A stretch of DNA of 64,000 bases, from assembly GCA_001801685.1 (NCBI GenBank), contig MGYJ01000061.1:345078-409077 (forward strand), given 5' to 3'. A program made the position numbers and the translations under genes. This document shows positions 6,920 through 16,081 of this stretch, in pieces. Every line of letters starts with the position of its first letter. The first letter of the stretch is position 1. This stretch comes from Gammaproteobacteria bacterium RIFCSPHIGHO2_12_FULL_63_22 (GTDB lineage: Bacteria > Pseudomonadota > Gammaproteobacteria > Xanthomonadales > Xanthomonadaceae). The notes beneath the pieces are model-generated. The model was not told where the DNA came from. It searched no databases and saw only the letters and a program-made list of their open reading frames with translations.

Positions 6920-8761
6920 ATGTCATCGAATGTTTCCGGATACAACGGCTTGTCCAAGCCGTCCCGTCGCCGCTTTGTGCAAGGCCTCGCCGCGGGCGGG
7001 GCGATTGCAGGCTTGGGTTGGTGGCCAAACACGTCTTGGGCGCAGACCGCGCCGGGCAACAATAATGTCTTGGCGGGCACGGATTTTGAGCTAAACATCG
7101 GCGAGACGCCGATGAATTTCACCGGTCGCACGCGCAACGCGATCACCGTCAACGGCTCGCTGCCGGCGCCGATCCTGCGCTGGCGCGAGGGGACGACGGT
7201 CAACCTGCGCGTGTCGAACCGGCTGCCCGCCAATTCGATCCACGGCCACGAAACTTCGATCCACTGGCACGGCATCTTGCTGCCGGCGAACATGGATGGC
7301 GTGCCTGGACTCAGCTTCAACGGCATCCATCACGGCGAGACGTATCACTATCGCTTCGACGTGCGCCAAGCCGGTACCTACTGGTACCACAGCCACTCTG
7401 CGCTCCAGGAGCAGGCGGGCCTCTATGGTGCGCTGGTTGTCGATGCGGCCGATCCAGAACCTTTCAGCTACGAGCGCGACTACGTCGTGATGCTTTCCGA
7501 CTGGACCGACCTCGCTCCCTCGGCGCTGTTCGCACGGCTGAAGAAGATGTCGGGCCACGACAACTATTACAAGCGCACCGTTGGCGACTTCATACGCGAC
7601 GCGGGGCGCGACGGGCTGGCGGCGACAGTCGCCGACCGCAAGATGTGGGGCGAGATGCGCATGACCCCGACGGATCTGTCGGATGTCAATGCCAATACCT
7701 ACACCTACCTGATGAACGGCACGACCGCGCTCGGCAACTGGACCGGTCTTTACCGCAGTGGCGAGAAGATCCGCCTGCGCTTCATCAATGGGTCGGCCAT
7801 GACCTATTTCGACGTGCGCATTCCCGGGCTGAAGATGACCGTGGTCGCCGCCGATGGGCAGTATGTGCATCCTGTTTCAGTCGACGAGTTCCGCATTGCT
7901 GTGGCGGAAGTCTTCGACGTGATCGTCGAGCCGACGGGCCAGGATGCATTCACCATTTTTGCCCAGGACATGGGCCGCACCGGCTATGTCAGTGGCACGC
8001 TGGCCGTGCGTGACGGGTTGCGTGCACCCGTGCCTGAACTCGACGCACGAACGATCCTGTCGATGGACGACATGGGTCACGGTGGCATGGGCGGCGGGCA
8101 TGACATGGCGTCGATGGCAACTACCCCAGCGACTGCCCCGGCGGCCGACAGCATGGCCGGGATGGATCATTCCGGGATGGACATGTCGGGCAAGAGTGGC
8201 GGCGCCATGGCTGGGATGGACCACGGTGCCGGCGGCATGCAGGCGCACCCGGCCAGCGAAACCGGCAATCCGCTGGTCGACATGCAAACGATGTCTCCGG
8301 TGCCGAAGCTCGCCGATCCCGGCATCGGCTTGCGCGACAACGGCCGCAAGGTATTGAGCTATGCCGACCTCAAGAGCAGCTTTGCCGATCCGGACGGGCG
8401 CGATCCCGGTCGCACGGTCGAACTGCACTTGACCGGCCACATGGAAAAGTTCGCTTGGTCCTTCGACGGCATAAAATTCTCTAGCGCCGAACCCCTGCGG
8501 CTCAACTACGGCGAGCGCATGCGTATCGTGCTGGTGAACGACACGATGATGACGCACCCAATCCACTTGCACGGCATGTGGAGCGATCTGGAAGACGAGC
8601 AGGGCAATTTCCACGTCCGTAAACACACCATCGACATGCCGCCCGGCAGCAAGCGCAGTTATCGCGTGCGCGCCGATGCATTGGGGCGCTGGGCGTATCA
8701 CTGCCATCTGCTCTATCACATGGAAGCGGGAATGATGCGGGAAGTGGAGGTGAAGGAATGA
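6920..8761 (+). CDS. copA: Copper resistance multicopper oxidase CopA (PcoA type)
   Basis: Periplasmic multicopper oxidase of 613 residues that oxidises Cu(I) and sequesters copper. The Tat signal SRRRFVQGLAAGGAIAGLG is followed by three cupredoxin domains. Copper ligands are visible as HWHG and WYHSHS in the first domain, and HPIHLHGMW with YHCHLLYHMEAGM at the C-terminus. A Met/Asp/His-rich insert (MDDMGHGGMGGGHDM, MDHSGMDMSG, MAGMDHGAGGM) around residues 375-440 is typical of CopA copper-binding repeats. The start ATG follows GGAG. It overlaps copB by ATGA, so the two are translationally coupled. It follows copL. Confidence 0.95.
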   Translation: MSSNVSGYNGLSKPSRRRFVQGLAAGGAIAGLGWWPNTSWAQTAPGNNNVLAGTDFELNIGETPMNFTGRTRNAITVNGSLPAPILRWREGTTVNLRVSNRLPANSIHGHETSIHWHGILLPANMDGVPGLSFNGIHHGETYHYRFDVRQAGTYWYHSHSALQEQAGLYGALVVDAADPEPFSYERDYVVMLSDWTDLAPSALFARLKKMSGHDNYYKRTVGDFIRDAGRDGLAATVADRKMWGEMRMTPTDLSDVNANTYTYLMNGTTALGNWTGLYRSGEKIRLRFINGSAMTYFDVRIPGLKMTVVAADGQYVHPVSVDEFRIAVAEVFDVIVEPTGQDAFTIFAQDMGRTGYVSGTLAVRDGLRAPVPELDARTILSMDDMGHGGMGGGHDMASMATTPATAPAADSMAGMDHSGMDMSGKSGGAMAGMDHGAGGMQAHPASETGNPLVDMQTMSPVPKLADPGIGLRDNGRKVLSYADLKSSFADPDGRDPGRTVELHLTGHMEKFAWSFDGIKFSSAEPLRLNYGERMRIVLVNDTMMTHPIHLHGMWSDLEDEQGNFHVRKHTIDMPPGSKRSYRVRADALGRWAYHCHLLYHMEAGMMREVEVKE

Positions 8762-9897
8762 AGACCCTGATCTCGAGCCGCGCTGTGCAGCGTCTTTGTT
8801 TGTTGACTTCGGCAGCAATCGCGTTATCCGTCAACGCATTTCCTGCCTTTGCGCAGGCGATGGATCACTCCAAGATGCAGATGCCGGTGACCACGCCGCC
8901 GGCGAAGAAACCGGTGATCAAGAAGCCGCCCGCGAAAAAGATGCCGGTAAAGTCGCCCGTGGCTGCGCCCGCGACACCGCCCATGATGCCGGCAGATCCG
9001 CACGCGGGCCACACCATGCCCGCGCCGGAACCGGCGGTCGAGGCGGTGGACCACGCGGCGATGGGGCACGACATGCCGCCGACAACCGATGCGGTTGATC
9101 ATGCGGCCATGGGTCACGCTATGCCGCCGGATGCGCCAGTCGACCACGCAGCGATGGGGCACGACATGCCTGTTGCGCCCACCGATCCGTTGCTGCCCAT
9201 TCCCGCGTTGTCGGCGGCCGACCGCGTTGCGGCCTTCCCCGTAGTGGAGGCACACGCGGCTCACGATGACGGCATTCATTCGTACTGGTTACTTGACCGC
9301 CTGGAAGCCTGGGACGCGGATGCGGGCACAGGCGTCGGTTGGGAGGCACTGAGCTGGGTCGGCACCGATCTGAACCGGCTGTGGCTGCGCAGCGAAGGCG
9401 AACGCGTCGGCAGCGACACTGAGTCCGCAGACATCGAAGTGTTGTACGGCCGCAGCGTGTCGCGTTGGTGGGATGTTGTCGCAGGCGTGCGCCACGAATT
9501 CGGTGAGGGCCCGTCGCAAACTTTTGCCGCTTTCGGTGTGATTGGGCTGTCGCCGTACAAGTTTGAAATAGACGCCACCGCCTACATCGGCCAGTCCGGT
9601 CAAACGGCAGTACGCCTGGAAGCCGAGTACGACACGTTGCTGACCAATCGTCTCGTCCTGCAGTGGCAAGCCGAAGTCGAGTTTCACGGCAAGGATGACG
9701 CGCTGCGCGGCATCGGTTCCGGCCTGAGCACATTCGAGGCCGGCCTGCGACTGCGATACGAATTCACTCGCAAGTTCGCTCCGTACATCGGTGTGGTGCG
9801 GGAGCGCGCCTTTGGGGGCACGGCCGATTTCCGGCGCGAGCGTTTCGATGACATCACCGACACCCGCTTCGTGGCGGGAATTCGCATTTGGTTCTGA
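8758..9897 (+). CDS. copB: Copper resistance outer-membrane protein CopB
   Basis: Outer-membrane protein of 379 residues. A signal peptide (about residues 1-33) is followed by a basic, proline-rich segment and a Met/His copper-binding region with three repeats VDHAAMGH(D/A)MP. The C-terminal 210 residues form the conserved CopB beta-barrel, with SYWLLDRLEAWD and ending GIRIWF (terminal aromatic). The ATG overlaps the copA stop. With CopA it makes up the periplasm/outer-membrane copper sequestration pair. Confidence 0.93.
   Translation: MKTLISSRAVQRLCLLTSAAIALSVNAFPAFAQAMDHSKMQMPVTTPPAKKPVIKKPPAKKMPVKSPVAAPATPPMMPADPHAGHTMPAPEPAVEAVDHAAMGHDMPPTTDAVDHAAMGHAMPPDAPVDHAAMGHDMPVAPTDPLLPIPALSAADRVAAFPVVEAHAAHDDGIHSYWLLDRLEAWDADAGTGVGWEALSWVGTDLNRLWLRSEGERVGSDTESADIEVLYGRSVSRWWDVVAGVRHEFGEGPSQTFAAFGVIGLSPYKFEIDATAYIGQSGQTAVRLEAEYDTLLTNRLVLQWQAEVEFHGKDDALRGIGSGLSTFEAGLRLRYEFTRKFAPYIGVVRERAFGGTADFRRERFDDITDTRFVAGIRIWF
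9046..9171 (+). repeat. Three 33-nt repeats encoding VDHAAMGHxMP in copB
   Basis: In-frame units start at 9046, 9094 and 9139. The first and third encode VDHAAMGHDMP and the second VDHAAMGHAMP, separated by short linkers. The DNA has diverged at synonymous sites, so the protein repeat is under selection as a Met/His copper-binding array rather than being a recent duplication. Confidence 0.85.
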
Positions 9898-9912
9898 CGA
9901 GGAAATGACTTT

Positions 9913-10629
9913 ATGCCTTTCGTAAAACGCACCTCGCTGTTCACGCTGGCGTTGATTTCGGTTGCTGCCATGTTGGTGACGGCCGGCTTCATCTGGTCGG
10001 GCATTTACAACATTGGCGCCGATGACGCCCACACCCGTCCGGTCTACGCAGTGCTGCAAACCCTGCGTGACCGGTCCATCTCGGCTCGAGCAAGCAAGCT
10101 CCATCCGCCGCCCAATTTGAACGACGCGGCGATGATTCGCCAAGGCGCTGGCAATTACGCTGCGATGTGCGCCGGATGCCACCTCGCGCCGGGCATGGCG
10201 GCCACGGAATTGAGCAAAGGCTTGTACCCGGCGCCGCCCGCCCTGGCGACGCGCGCCGTCACCGATCCCGCGCATCACTTTTGGGTGATCAAGCACGGCA
10301 TCAAGGCCTCGGGCATGCCGGCCTGGGGCCTGAGTATGAGCGACGAATACATCTGGGGCATGGTCGCTTTCCTGCAAGAGTTGCCCAGGCTCGACGCCAA
10401 GCAATATGAAGCATTGGTGGCGGGTAGCAGCGGACATGCGCACGGCGGCGGCGAGACCAAGGCCCACGACGACAGCGCCGATCCACATGCCGGAATGGAC
10501 ATGAGCACCGCCGCCGATGAACCGGCGGTCGTCGAACATCGACATGCCGACGGCAGTGTGGAATCCCATCCGGTGCTCAAGCCAACGAGCCCGGCGAAGG
10601 CTGACGACGGCCACGATCACGAGCACTAA
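9913..10629 (+). CDS. Membrane-anchored c-type cytochrome with His-rich tail
   Basis: Protein of 238 residues with an N-terminal membrane anchor (LFTLALISVAAMLVTAGFIW), one haem c site CAGCHLAPGM, and a likely distal methionine in GMPAWG. The last 70 residues are low complexity and rich in His, Asp and Met (SGHAHGGGETKAHDD, DPHAGMDMS, DGHDHEH), a probable metal-binding tail. It starts 16 bp after copB. In this operon it could take electrons from CopA-catalysed Cu(I) oxidation; that is inference. Confidence 0.85.
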   Translation: MPFVKRTSLFTLALISVAAMLVTAGFIWSGIYNIGADDAHTRPVYAVLQTLRDRSISARASKLHPPPNLNDAAMIRQGAGNYAAMCAGCHLAPGMAATELSKGLYPAPPALATRAVTDPAHHFWVIKHGIKASGMPAWGLSMSDEYIWGMVAFLQELPRLDAKQYEALVAGSSGHAHGGGETKAHDDSADPHAGMDMSTAADEPAVVEHRHADGSVESHPVLKPTSPAKADDGHDHEH

Positions 10630-10666
10630 TCGAAACCAGAACCAGAACCCCGAGGAGCTACCCCGC

Positions 10667-11188
10667 ATGAAAAGCGTTTCGATGACCCTGGCCGCTGCCC
10701 TCGCCCTTGGCGGCGCCATTGCTGCCACTGCACAAACGACGATCTCGCCCGCCGCCCATGCGCATGGAGCGGCGCCGACGGCAGCGAAAGTACAACTCGA
10801 CATTCCCGTCGCCGCGCAAGCCGCGGTCTCGGTGGTCGATCAGTTTGGCAGCGCGCTCACGCGAGGGGACTTGAAGGCAGTTGGCACTTTGTTGGACGCC
10901 GATGTCTTGATTCTGGAGACCGGGGGCGCGGAGCGCAGCCGCGACGAATACCTGGGCCACCATGCCATCAGTGACGCGGCCTTTCTCAAGGGCACTCACA
11001 ACCAACTCAAGCGGCGTAGGGCTCGGCTCCATGGCGACTTGGCCTGGGTCGGTAGCGAGAGCGAACTGCACACCAGCAAAGACGGCAAACCGCTAACTTT
11101 GCTCAGCACGGAAACGATAGTGCTAAAACGCAACGGCGCCGACTGGCGAATCGTCCATATCCACTGGTCTTCACGACCCAAACGTTGA
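10667..11188 (+). CDS. Periplasmic NTF2-like (SnoaL/DUF4440) protein
   Basis: Secreted protein of 173 residues from the ATG at 10667, preceded by GAGGAG; the longer track ORF starts inside the cytochrome gene. A signal peptide (MKSVSMTLAAALALGGAIAATAQ) precedes an NTF2-like fold with ALTRGDLKAVGTLLDADVLI and ETIVLKRNGADWRIVHIHWSS, typical of the DUF4440/SnoaL superfamily. Members of this type are found in copper operons of this order, but no reaction is known. It is co-transcribed with copAB and the cytochrome. Confidence 0.82.
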   Translation: MKSVSMTLAAALALGGAIAATAQTTISPAAHAHGAAPTAAKVQLDIPVAAQAAVSVVDQFGSALTRGDLKAVGTLLDADVLILETGGAERSRDEYLGHHAISDAAFLKGTHNQLKRRRARLHGDLAWVGSESELHTSKDGKPLTLLSTETIVLKRNGADWRIVHIHWSSRPKR

Positions 11189-11201
11189 TCCGGGAGGCGG
11201 T

Positions 11202-11738
11202 ATGAAAAGAAACGGAATCTTGGTAACGGCGGCATTCATGGCTTTTGTCTCGGTCGCCTGCACGCCTGCGCCCAACGCAAGCGAACGCAAGTCGGTCACA
11301 ACCACCGCGGCGTCCACGACGACGTCCGCAGCGGCGCGCAGTCCGGAAGTGGCTCGTGAGGCGCTTCCACCAATGATCGTGCACAAGAGCCCGACGTGCA
11401 GTTGCTGTGGCTTGTGGGTCGAGCATATGCGCGCGGCTGGTTTCGACGTCGAGGTGCGTAACAACGACAACCTCGAATCGATCAAGCGGGGCGTTGGCGT
11501 GCCGGCCGGCAAGGCGTCGTGCCATACCGCCGAAGTCGGCGGCTATTTCGTCGAAGGCCACGTGCCCGCCGAGGACGTCAAGCGATTGCTGGCGGGCAAA
11601 CCCGATGCCAGGGGGCTGGTGCTGCCCGGAATGCCCGCAGGCTCGCCGGGCATGGAAATGCCTGACGGCACCCACCAGCCATACACCGTTGAGTTGGTTC
11701 GCAGTGACGGCCGCATCGAGGAATTCGCAAAACACTAG
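11202..11738 (+). CDS. DUF411 copper-associated protein
   Basis: Protein of 178 residues, secreted or lipid-anchored: its signal sequence ends in VSVACTPAP, a weak lipobox. The DUF411 domain spans about residues 55-178 with the metal/thiol site KSPTCSCCGLWVEHM, a third cysteine in KASCHTAEVGGYFVEGHVP and the end MPDGTHQPYTVELV. DUF411 proteins (CopG type) bind copper and are thought to handle redox or oligomeric copper in the periplasm. It is 13 bp downstream of the NTF2-like gene and preceded by CGGGAGGCGGT. Confidence 0.88.
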   Translation: MKRNGILVTAAFMAFVSVACTPAPNASERKSVTTTAASTTTSAAARSPEVAREALPPMIVHKSPTCSCCGLWVEHMRAAGFDVEVRNNDNLESIKRGVGVPAGKASCHTAEVGGYFVEGHVPAEDVKRLLAGKPDARGLVLPGMPAGSPGMEMPDGTHQPYTVELVRSDGRIEEFAKH

Positions 11739-11808
11739 AGCGTGCTCGATTCAACACGGTGACGCGGGCGCGCCGTTCCTCGCCCATTTTCTGCAAGGAA
11801 GCAGGGCA

Positions 11809-12174
11809 ATGACTCATCATTCTGCTGCGCATCGGAACCAAGCGATGAACGACTGCATCGGCAACTGCACCAGTTGCCATGCGGTTTGCTTGGAGACAAT
11901 CAACTACTGCCTGACCAAGGGCGGTGAGCAAGCCACGCCCGATCACGTCGCGTTGCTGGCCGCGTGCGCCGACATCTGCGGCACCAGTGCCGCGACCCTG
12001 CTCCGCGGTGCGACGGTGTCACCGGTCATTTGTGGCGCCTGTGCGGAGGTTTGCCGGCAGTGCGCGACATCGTGCGAAAAGATGGGCGATGACGCCGAGA
12101 TGAAGCGCTGCGCCGAAGCTTGTCGCCGCTGCGCGGAAAGCTGCACCGCGATGGCATCGATGGCAGCGCACTAG
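11809..12174 (+). CDS. Four-helix-bundle copper-binding protein (Csp/DUF326 type)
   Basis: Cytosolic copper storage-type protein of 121 residues. The ATG at 11809 follows AAGGAAG; the track ORF begins earlier in another gene. The sequence is a series of CxxxC helices: DCIGNCTSCHAVCLE, LLAACADICG, ICGACAEVCRQCATSCEKM and RCAEACRRCAESC. These line the inside of the bundle and bind many Cu(I) ions in characterised Csp proteins. No signal peptide is seen, which fits the Csp3-like cytosolic type. It is the last gene of the cop operon before a terminator. Confidence 0.9.
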   Translation: MTHHSAAHRNQAMNDCIGNCTSCHAVCLETINYCLTKGGEQATPDHVALLAACADICGTSAATLLRGATVSPVICGACAEVCRQCATSCEKMGDDAEMKRCAEACRRCAESCTAMASMAAH

Positions 12175-12183
12175 TTTCGACGC

Positions 12184-12210
12184 GGCCCTGCTATCCCGGC
12201 AGGGCCCTTT
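12184..12210 (+). terminator. Rho-independent terminator after the cop operon
   Basis: The stem GGCCCTGC / GCAGGGCC (8 bp, 7-nt loop) is followed by CTTT. The T tract is short but the placement, ten bases after the csp stop, fits the end of the copA operon. Confidence 0.6.
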
Positions 12211-12248
12211 GGGACGTGCGCGAAGCGTTTGCCCGATGGGTGCAGGGC

Positions 12249-12280
12249 TTGACTCTGGACTAGGGTCCAAGCTTCAGACT
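12249..12280 (+). promoter_or_regulatory. MerR/CueR-type promoter of cueR-copper ATPase operon
   Basis: TTGACT (12249-12254) is followed by a 19-bp spacer containing the dyad GGAC-TAGG-GTCC (12257-12268) and then a weak -10 region around TTCAGACT. The overlong spacer with a centred dyad is the CueR/ZntR architecture. It would make the cueR-ATPase-lipoprotein operon autoregulated and copper induced. Confidence 0.65.
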
Positions 12281-12309
12281 GAGCGGAAATCCACGCAAGG
12301 AGTGGTGTC

Positions 12310-12708
12310 ATGCATATCGGCCAGTTGGCCCGTCAAGCAGGCGTTCCCATCGATACGGTCCGCTACTACGAACGCAATGGCCTGTTGCCGGCGCCGCCTC
12401 GACTTGAGTCTGGCTATCGGGACTACCCCGCGCAGGACGTCGCGCGGCTTCGCTTCGTGCGCCGCGCCAAGGCCCTGGGCTTCACCTTGAGCGAGGTTCG
12501 GGAACTGCTGGCCCTGTCGCAATACCGTGACCAGGACATGGCCGATTTCAGGGCCGTCGCCGGCGCGAAGTTGGCGGATATCGATAGCAAGGTCGCCGAG
12601 TTGACCCGCATTCGCGACGGCTTGCAGACGCTGCTCCTGGCTTGCCCTGGCCAGGGTGCGTTGGGAGACTGTCCGATTCTCGGCGCCCTATCGGAGGATA
12701 TCGCATGA
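12310..12708 (+). CDS. cueR: Copper-responsive MerR-family regulator CueR
   Basis: Regulator of 132 residues with a complete MerR HTH ([21 protein letters not shown]), a dimerisation helix and the C-terminal Cu(I)-binding loop [12 protein letters not shown], the two-cysteine signature of CueR-type sensors of monovalent metals. The ATG is preceded by AAGGAGTGGTGTC. Its stop overlaps the start of the copper ATPase (ATGA), so it is made together with its target. Confidence 0.92.
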   Translation: MHIGQLARQAGVPIDTVRYYERNGLLPAPPRLESGYRDYPAQDVARLRFVRRAKALGFTLSEVRELLALSQYRDQDMADFRAVAGAKLADIDSKVAELTRIRDGLQTLLLACPGQGALGDCPILGALSEDIA

Positions 12709-15101
12709 ACACACTGGAAGAGCACGCATCGGCGGGCGGTACCGGCACGGTCATCGACCCGGTCTGCGGCATGCTCGTCGACCCGCGGAAGACCGAGCAC
12801 CAGGTTGCACACGCCGGCAAGCTCTACTATTTCTGCTCGGGCAAATGCCGTCAGCGCTTTACTGCCGAACCGCAGAAATACTTGACTCCTGTCGCCGAAC
12901 CGGTCGCTGTGGCACCTGCCGGGACGATCTACACCTGTCCGATGCATCCGCAAGTCCGGCAGGAAGGGCCCGGTACCTGTCCAATCTGTGGCATGGCGCT
13001 CGAGCCGGAAATGCCGAGCCTGGACGAGGAAGACAACCCGGAACTGCGGGATTTTTCGCAACGCTTCTGGTGGACCTTGCCGCTGACTGTGATCGTATTG
13101 GCGCTGGCCACGCTCGGCCCGCGACTCGCGTTCGTGTCGACCGAAGTGCGCACGTGGATGGAACTGGTGCTGACCGCGCCGGTGGTGTTGTGGGCGGGCT
13201 GGCCGTTCTTCGTACGCGGCGTGCAATCCGTACGAAATCGAAGCCCCAATATGTGGACGCTGATCGGGACCGGTGTCGCCGCCGCGTTCGGCTTCAGCGT
13301 GGTCGCCACGCTCGCGCCTGATCTGTTTCCTGCGTCCTTCCGCGAACATGGCCGGGTCGGCGTGTACTTCGAAGCCGCCGCCGTAATCGTCTCGCTGACC
13401 TTGCTCGGCCAACTGCTCGAGTTGCGGGCGCGGTCGAAGACGTCCGCCGCGATCAAGGCGCTGCTCGGGCTGGCCCCGAAGACGGCGCGCCGCGTCAACG
13501 ACGATAACAGCGAGGAAGACATGCCGCTTGAGCACGTGCACGTGGGCAATCGCCTGCGCGTGCGTCCGGGCGAAAAAATCCCAGTGGACGGCACGGTGCT
13601 CGAGGGCCATTCCAGCGTCGATGAGTCGATGTTGACGGGCGAGCCGATGCCGGTCGAAAAGGAGACCGGTGCCCGCGTCATCGGCGCCACCATCAACGGC
13701 ACTGGCAGCTTGATCATCCGCGCCGATCAGGTTGGTTCGGCCACGGTGTTGTCGCAGATCGTGCAACTCGTCGCACAGGCGCAACGCTCGCGGGCGCCGA
13801 TGCAACGCATGGCCGACAAGGTTGCGTTCTGGTTCGTGCTCGCGGTGTTCGCCGTGGCGTTGCTGACGTTCCTGGGCTGGGGCGTGTTCGGCCCCGCGCC
13901 GTCGTGGACGTACGCCGTGCTCAACGCCGTTTCGGTTCTGATCATTGCCTGTCCCTGCGCGTTGGGCTTGGCGACGCCGATGTCGATCATGGTCGCCACC
14001 GGGCGCGCAGCACGGCACGGCGTGTTGTTTCGCAATGCCGAGGCGATCGAGCAGTTGCGCAAGATCGATACCTTGATCGTCGACAAGACGGGCACGCTCA
14101 CCGAAGGACGACCGGTCTTTCGCGACAGCCTTACTGCGGAAGGCTTCATCGCCGAGCACGTACTGCAGTTGGCGGCCAGCCTGGAGCAGGGCAGTGAGCA
14201 TCCGCTGGCCGCCGCGATCCTGGCCGAGGCGGCACGGCGCAAGATTCGGCCTTTGCCCGTGGCAGGCTTTGATGCCGTCACCGGGCGCGGAGTCATTGGG
14301 CGCGTAGCCGGGCAGGCGGCGGCTTTGGGCAACAAGGCGCTCATGGCGGATGTCGGAGCGGATGTCACTGGCCTGTGGGCTGGCAGCGAACTGCTGCGCG
14401 CGCAGGGCGCCAGCGTCGTGTTCCTGGCAGTTGACGGCGTGGTCGCGGGTGCGCTGGCAGTAGCCGATCCGATCAAGACCACGACACTACCCGCACTGGA
14501 TGCCCTGCGTGCGGCGGGCCTACGCATCGTGATGGCCTCCGGCGACGCCCAGGCCACCGCCGAGGTCGTGGGCCGCACGCTGGGCATCGATGAGGTTTAT
14601 GGCGAGGTGCAACCAAAGGACAAGGTGGCGCTGGTCCAACGCCTCCAGGGCGAAGGCCGACGCGTGGCAATGGCCGGTGACGGCGTCAATGACGCGCCCG
14701 CGTTGGCGGCGGCCGACGTCGGTATCGCCATGGGCACGGGTACCGATGTAGCGATGTCGACGGCGCAGGTCACGTTGGTCAAGGGTGACTTGCGCGGGAT
14801 CTTGCAGGCGCGTGCGATTTCCGACACGACCGTCGCGAACATGAAGCAGAATTTGGCGTTCGCCTTCGTGTACAACGCGCTCGGTGTGCCGATCGCCGCC
14901 GGCGTGCTGTATCCGCTGTTCGGTTTGCTGCTCAGCCCAATGATCGCCGCGCTGGCGATGAGTCTGAGTTCGGTGTCGGTCGTCAGTAACGCCTTGCGCT
15001 TGTCCAAGGTTGCCCTGCCGAAAATCGCCGCTGGTCCGGACTTGGCCCCCGCAGCGGATACTTCCACTGGAATCGGTTCCTATCGAGGAGACGGGCCATG
15101 A
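12705..15101 (+). CDS. copA2: Cu+-exporting P1B-type ATPase with YHS and heavy-metal-binding domains
   Basis: Inner-membrane copper exporter of 798 residues from the ATG at 12705; the track start is upstream inside cueR. The N-terminus has a YHS domain ([14 protein letters not shown] and [12 protein letters not shown]), then a zinc-ribbon-like metal-binding segment YTCPMHPQV and [10 protein letters not shown]. The ATPase core has the [10 protein letters not shown] ion site, the phosphorylation motif [18 protein letters not shown], and [10 protein letters not shown]. No classical HMA GMxCxxC domain is present. It is translationally coupled to cueR upstream and to the lipoprotein downstream, and copper specificity follows from CPC and cueR linkage. 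The symbol separates it from the multicopper oxidase CopA. Confidence 0.93.
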   Translation: MNTLEEHASAGGTGTVIDPVCGMLVDPRKTEHQVAHAGKLYYFCSGKCRQRFTAEPQKYLTPVAEPVAVAPAGTIYTCPMHPQVRQEGPGTCPICGMALEPEMPSLDEEDNPELRDFSQRFWWTLPLTVIVLALATLGPRLAFVSTEVRTWMELVLTAPVVLWAGWPFFVRGVQSVRNRSPNMWTLIGTGVAAAFGFSVVATLAPDLFPASFREHGRVGVYFEAAAVIVSLTLLGQLLELRARSKTSAAIKALLGLAPKTARRVNDDNSEEDMPLEHVHVGNRLRVRPGEKIPVDGTVLEGHSSVDESMLTGEPMPVEKETGARVIGATINGTGSLIIRADQVGSATVLSQIVQLVAQAQRSRAPMQRMADKVAFWFVLAVFAVALLTFLGWGVFGPAPSWTYAVLNAVSVLIIACPCALGLATPMSIMVATGRAARHGVLFRNAEAIEQLRKIDTLIVDKTGTLTEGRPVFRDSLTAEGFIAEHVLQLAASLEQGSEHPLAAAILAEAARRKIRPLPVAGFDAVTGRGVIGRVAGQAAALGNKALMADVGADVTGLWAGSELLRAQGASVVFLAVDGVVAGALAVADPIKTTTLPALDALRAAGLRIVMASGDAQATAEVVGRTLGIDEVYGEVQPKDKVALVQRLQGEGRRVAMAGDGVNDAPALAAADVGIAMGTGTDVAMSTAQVTLVKGDLRGILQARAISDTTVANMKQNLAFAFVYNALGVPIAAGVLYPLFGLLLSPMIAALAMSLSSVSVVSNALRLSKVALPKIAAGPDLAPAADTSTGIGSYRGDGP

Positions 15102-15532
15102 ATGCAAGGAATATTGGGCGGTTGTTCGTCGTGGTCAGCGCACTGGCCATGAGTGCTTGCGTCGATGCGGACAAAGCGCAGGAACCTGCGGCGGCCAAGC
15201 CGGCGAAGGTAAGCGAGAATCAAGCAGAAGGCGGCTTGGCCAAGGCCGAGGGCCAGGTTCTTCGTGGCTGGTATATGGAGCACGAATGGCAGGGCATGTT
15301 CCAACCCTGCGGAGAATCGCGGCAATGGCGCGTGGACTCGCCGGAACTTCGAGCCAGGGCCAAGGACTTCGGCTTGGATCCCGACACACCGGCATACGTG
15401 AGTTTGTTCGTGACACAGACGGCTGGCGGCCATGAACTGTTGGTGTCGCGTATCGAGCAGTTCGGATCGCCAACGCCCGTGCGCGACTGCGGCATGACCG
15501 GCGTGGTGCTGCCCGCGCCGACTGGCGGTTGA
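15098..15532 (+). CDS. Putative lipoprotein of the cueR operon
   Basis: Lipoprotein of 144 residues with signal and lipobox ALAMSAC. The mature part contains [21 protein letters not shown] and DCGMTGVV; the two cysteines could form a disulfide. The GWY...GMFQPC pattern recalls envelope lipoproteins such as NlpE-like or META-type domains, but I cannot assign a family. It overlaps the copper ATPase stop by ATGA, so it is part of the copper-export operon. It is convergent with the DUF6122 gene. Confidence 0.75.
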   Translation: MNARNIGRLFVVVSALAMSACVDADKAQEPAAAKPAKVSENQAEGGLAKAEGQVLRGWYMEHEWQGMFQPCGESRQWRVDSPELRARAKDFGLDPDTPAYVSLFVTQTAGGHELLVSRIEQFGSPTPVRDCGMTGVVLPAPTGG

Positions 15533-15566
15533 ACCGGTGCCGACATGACCTGCTGCCGGGTCGGAC

Positions 15567-15911
15567 TCAGTGCATCATCCAACAGTCGAGGGCATCCAGG
15601 CCAATGTGGATCAACAGGCCGAGGCCCAATAGGCGTGTCCGCTTCGGCACGGTGAGCAGTCCGTAGGCGAGGATCGCCGAGGCGGTGTGCAGCGCGTGGA
15701 AACCGATGCTGCAACGCTCCGGAGCATAAACGGGATCGGCCAGCAGATGGTCCAAGTCGATCAGCCAGCCGGCAAGCAGCCACAGCCACGCGCGAAACCA
15801 CCGCTCGCGATACCAGGTGAGCGCCACTACGCCAGGCACGATGAGGTGCAATGCCAGGTGCACGACCGGCCGAAGCCCGGAAAAGGAAACTTCACTCACC
15901 AGAGACTGCAT
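15567..15911 (-). CDS. DUF6122-family membrane protein
   Basis: Small integral membrane protein of 114 residues with about four hydrophobic segments and conserved polar residues at helix ends: HLALHLIVPG, LAGWLIDLDHLLADPVY, IGFHALHTASAILAYG and IHIGLDALDCWM. The pattern of His and Asp residues resembles metal-dependent membrane hydrolases of the YdjM/LrgB-like type, but DUF6122 has no established reaction. It stands alone, convergent with the cueR operon. No strong ribosome-binding site is seen before the ATG. Confidence 0.8.
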   Translation of the reverse strand: MQSLVSEVSFSGLRPVVHLALHLIVPGVVALTWYRERWFRAWLWLLAGWLIDLDHLLADPVYAPERCSIGFHALHTASAILAYGLLTVPKRTRLLGLGLLIHIGLDALDCWMMH

Positions 15912-16081
15912 ATGGATCGCTACTCGACCTCGCCCAATGCGGAGCGTAGTTTGTTTGCCGCCGATTCGAAAGGTGAGCGGCCCAGGCCGAGTGCGTTACT
16001 CCTCAAGAGGAATCGGGGGTCGGCGGCAGCATAGAAGTAAGTTAGGATTGCTCGCTCAATGGAGAGCCAAAGGTGCGTCGT

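Noticed and set aside
9289-10803. 504-aa minus-strand ORF opposite copB and the cytochrome gene
   Set aside because: Low-complexity, Arg/Gly/Ala-rich antisense of well-supported genes with no domain; a shadow caused by high GC content.
12423-14201. 592-aa minus-strand ORF opposite cueR and the copper ATPase
   Set aside because: Antisense shadow: rich in Arg, Gln and His, no recognisable motif, while both genes on the plus strand are certain.
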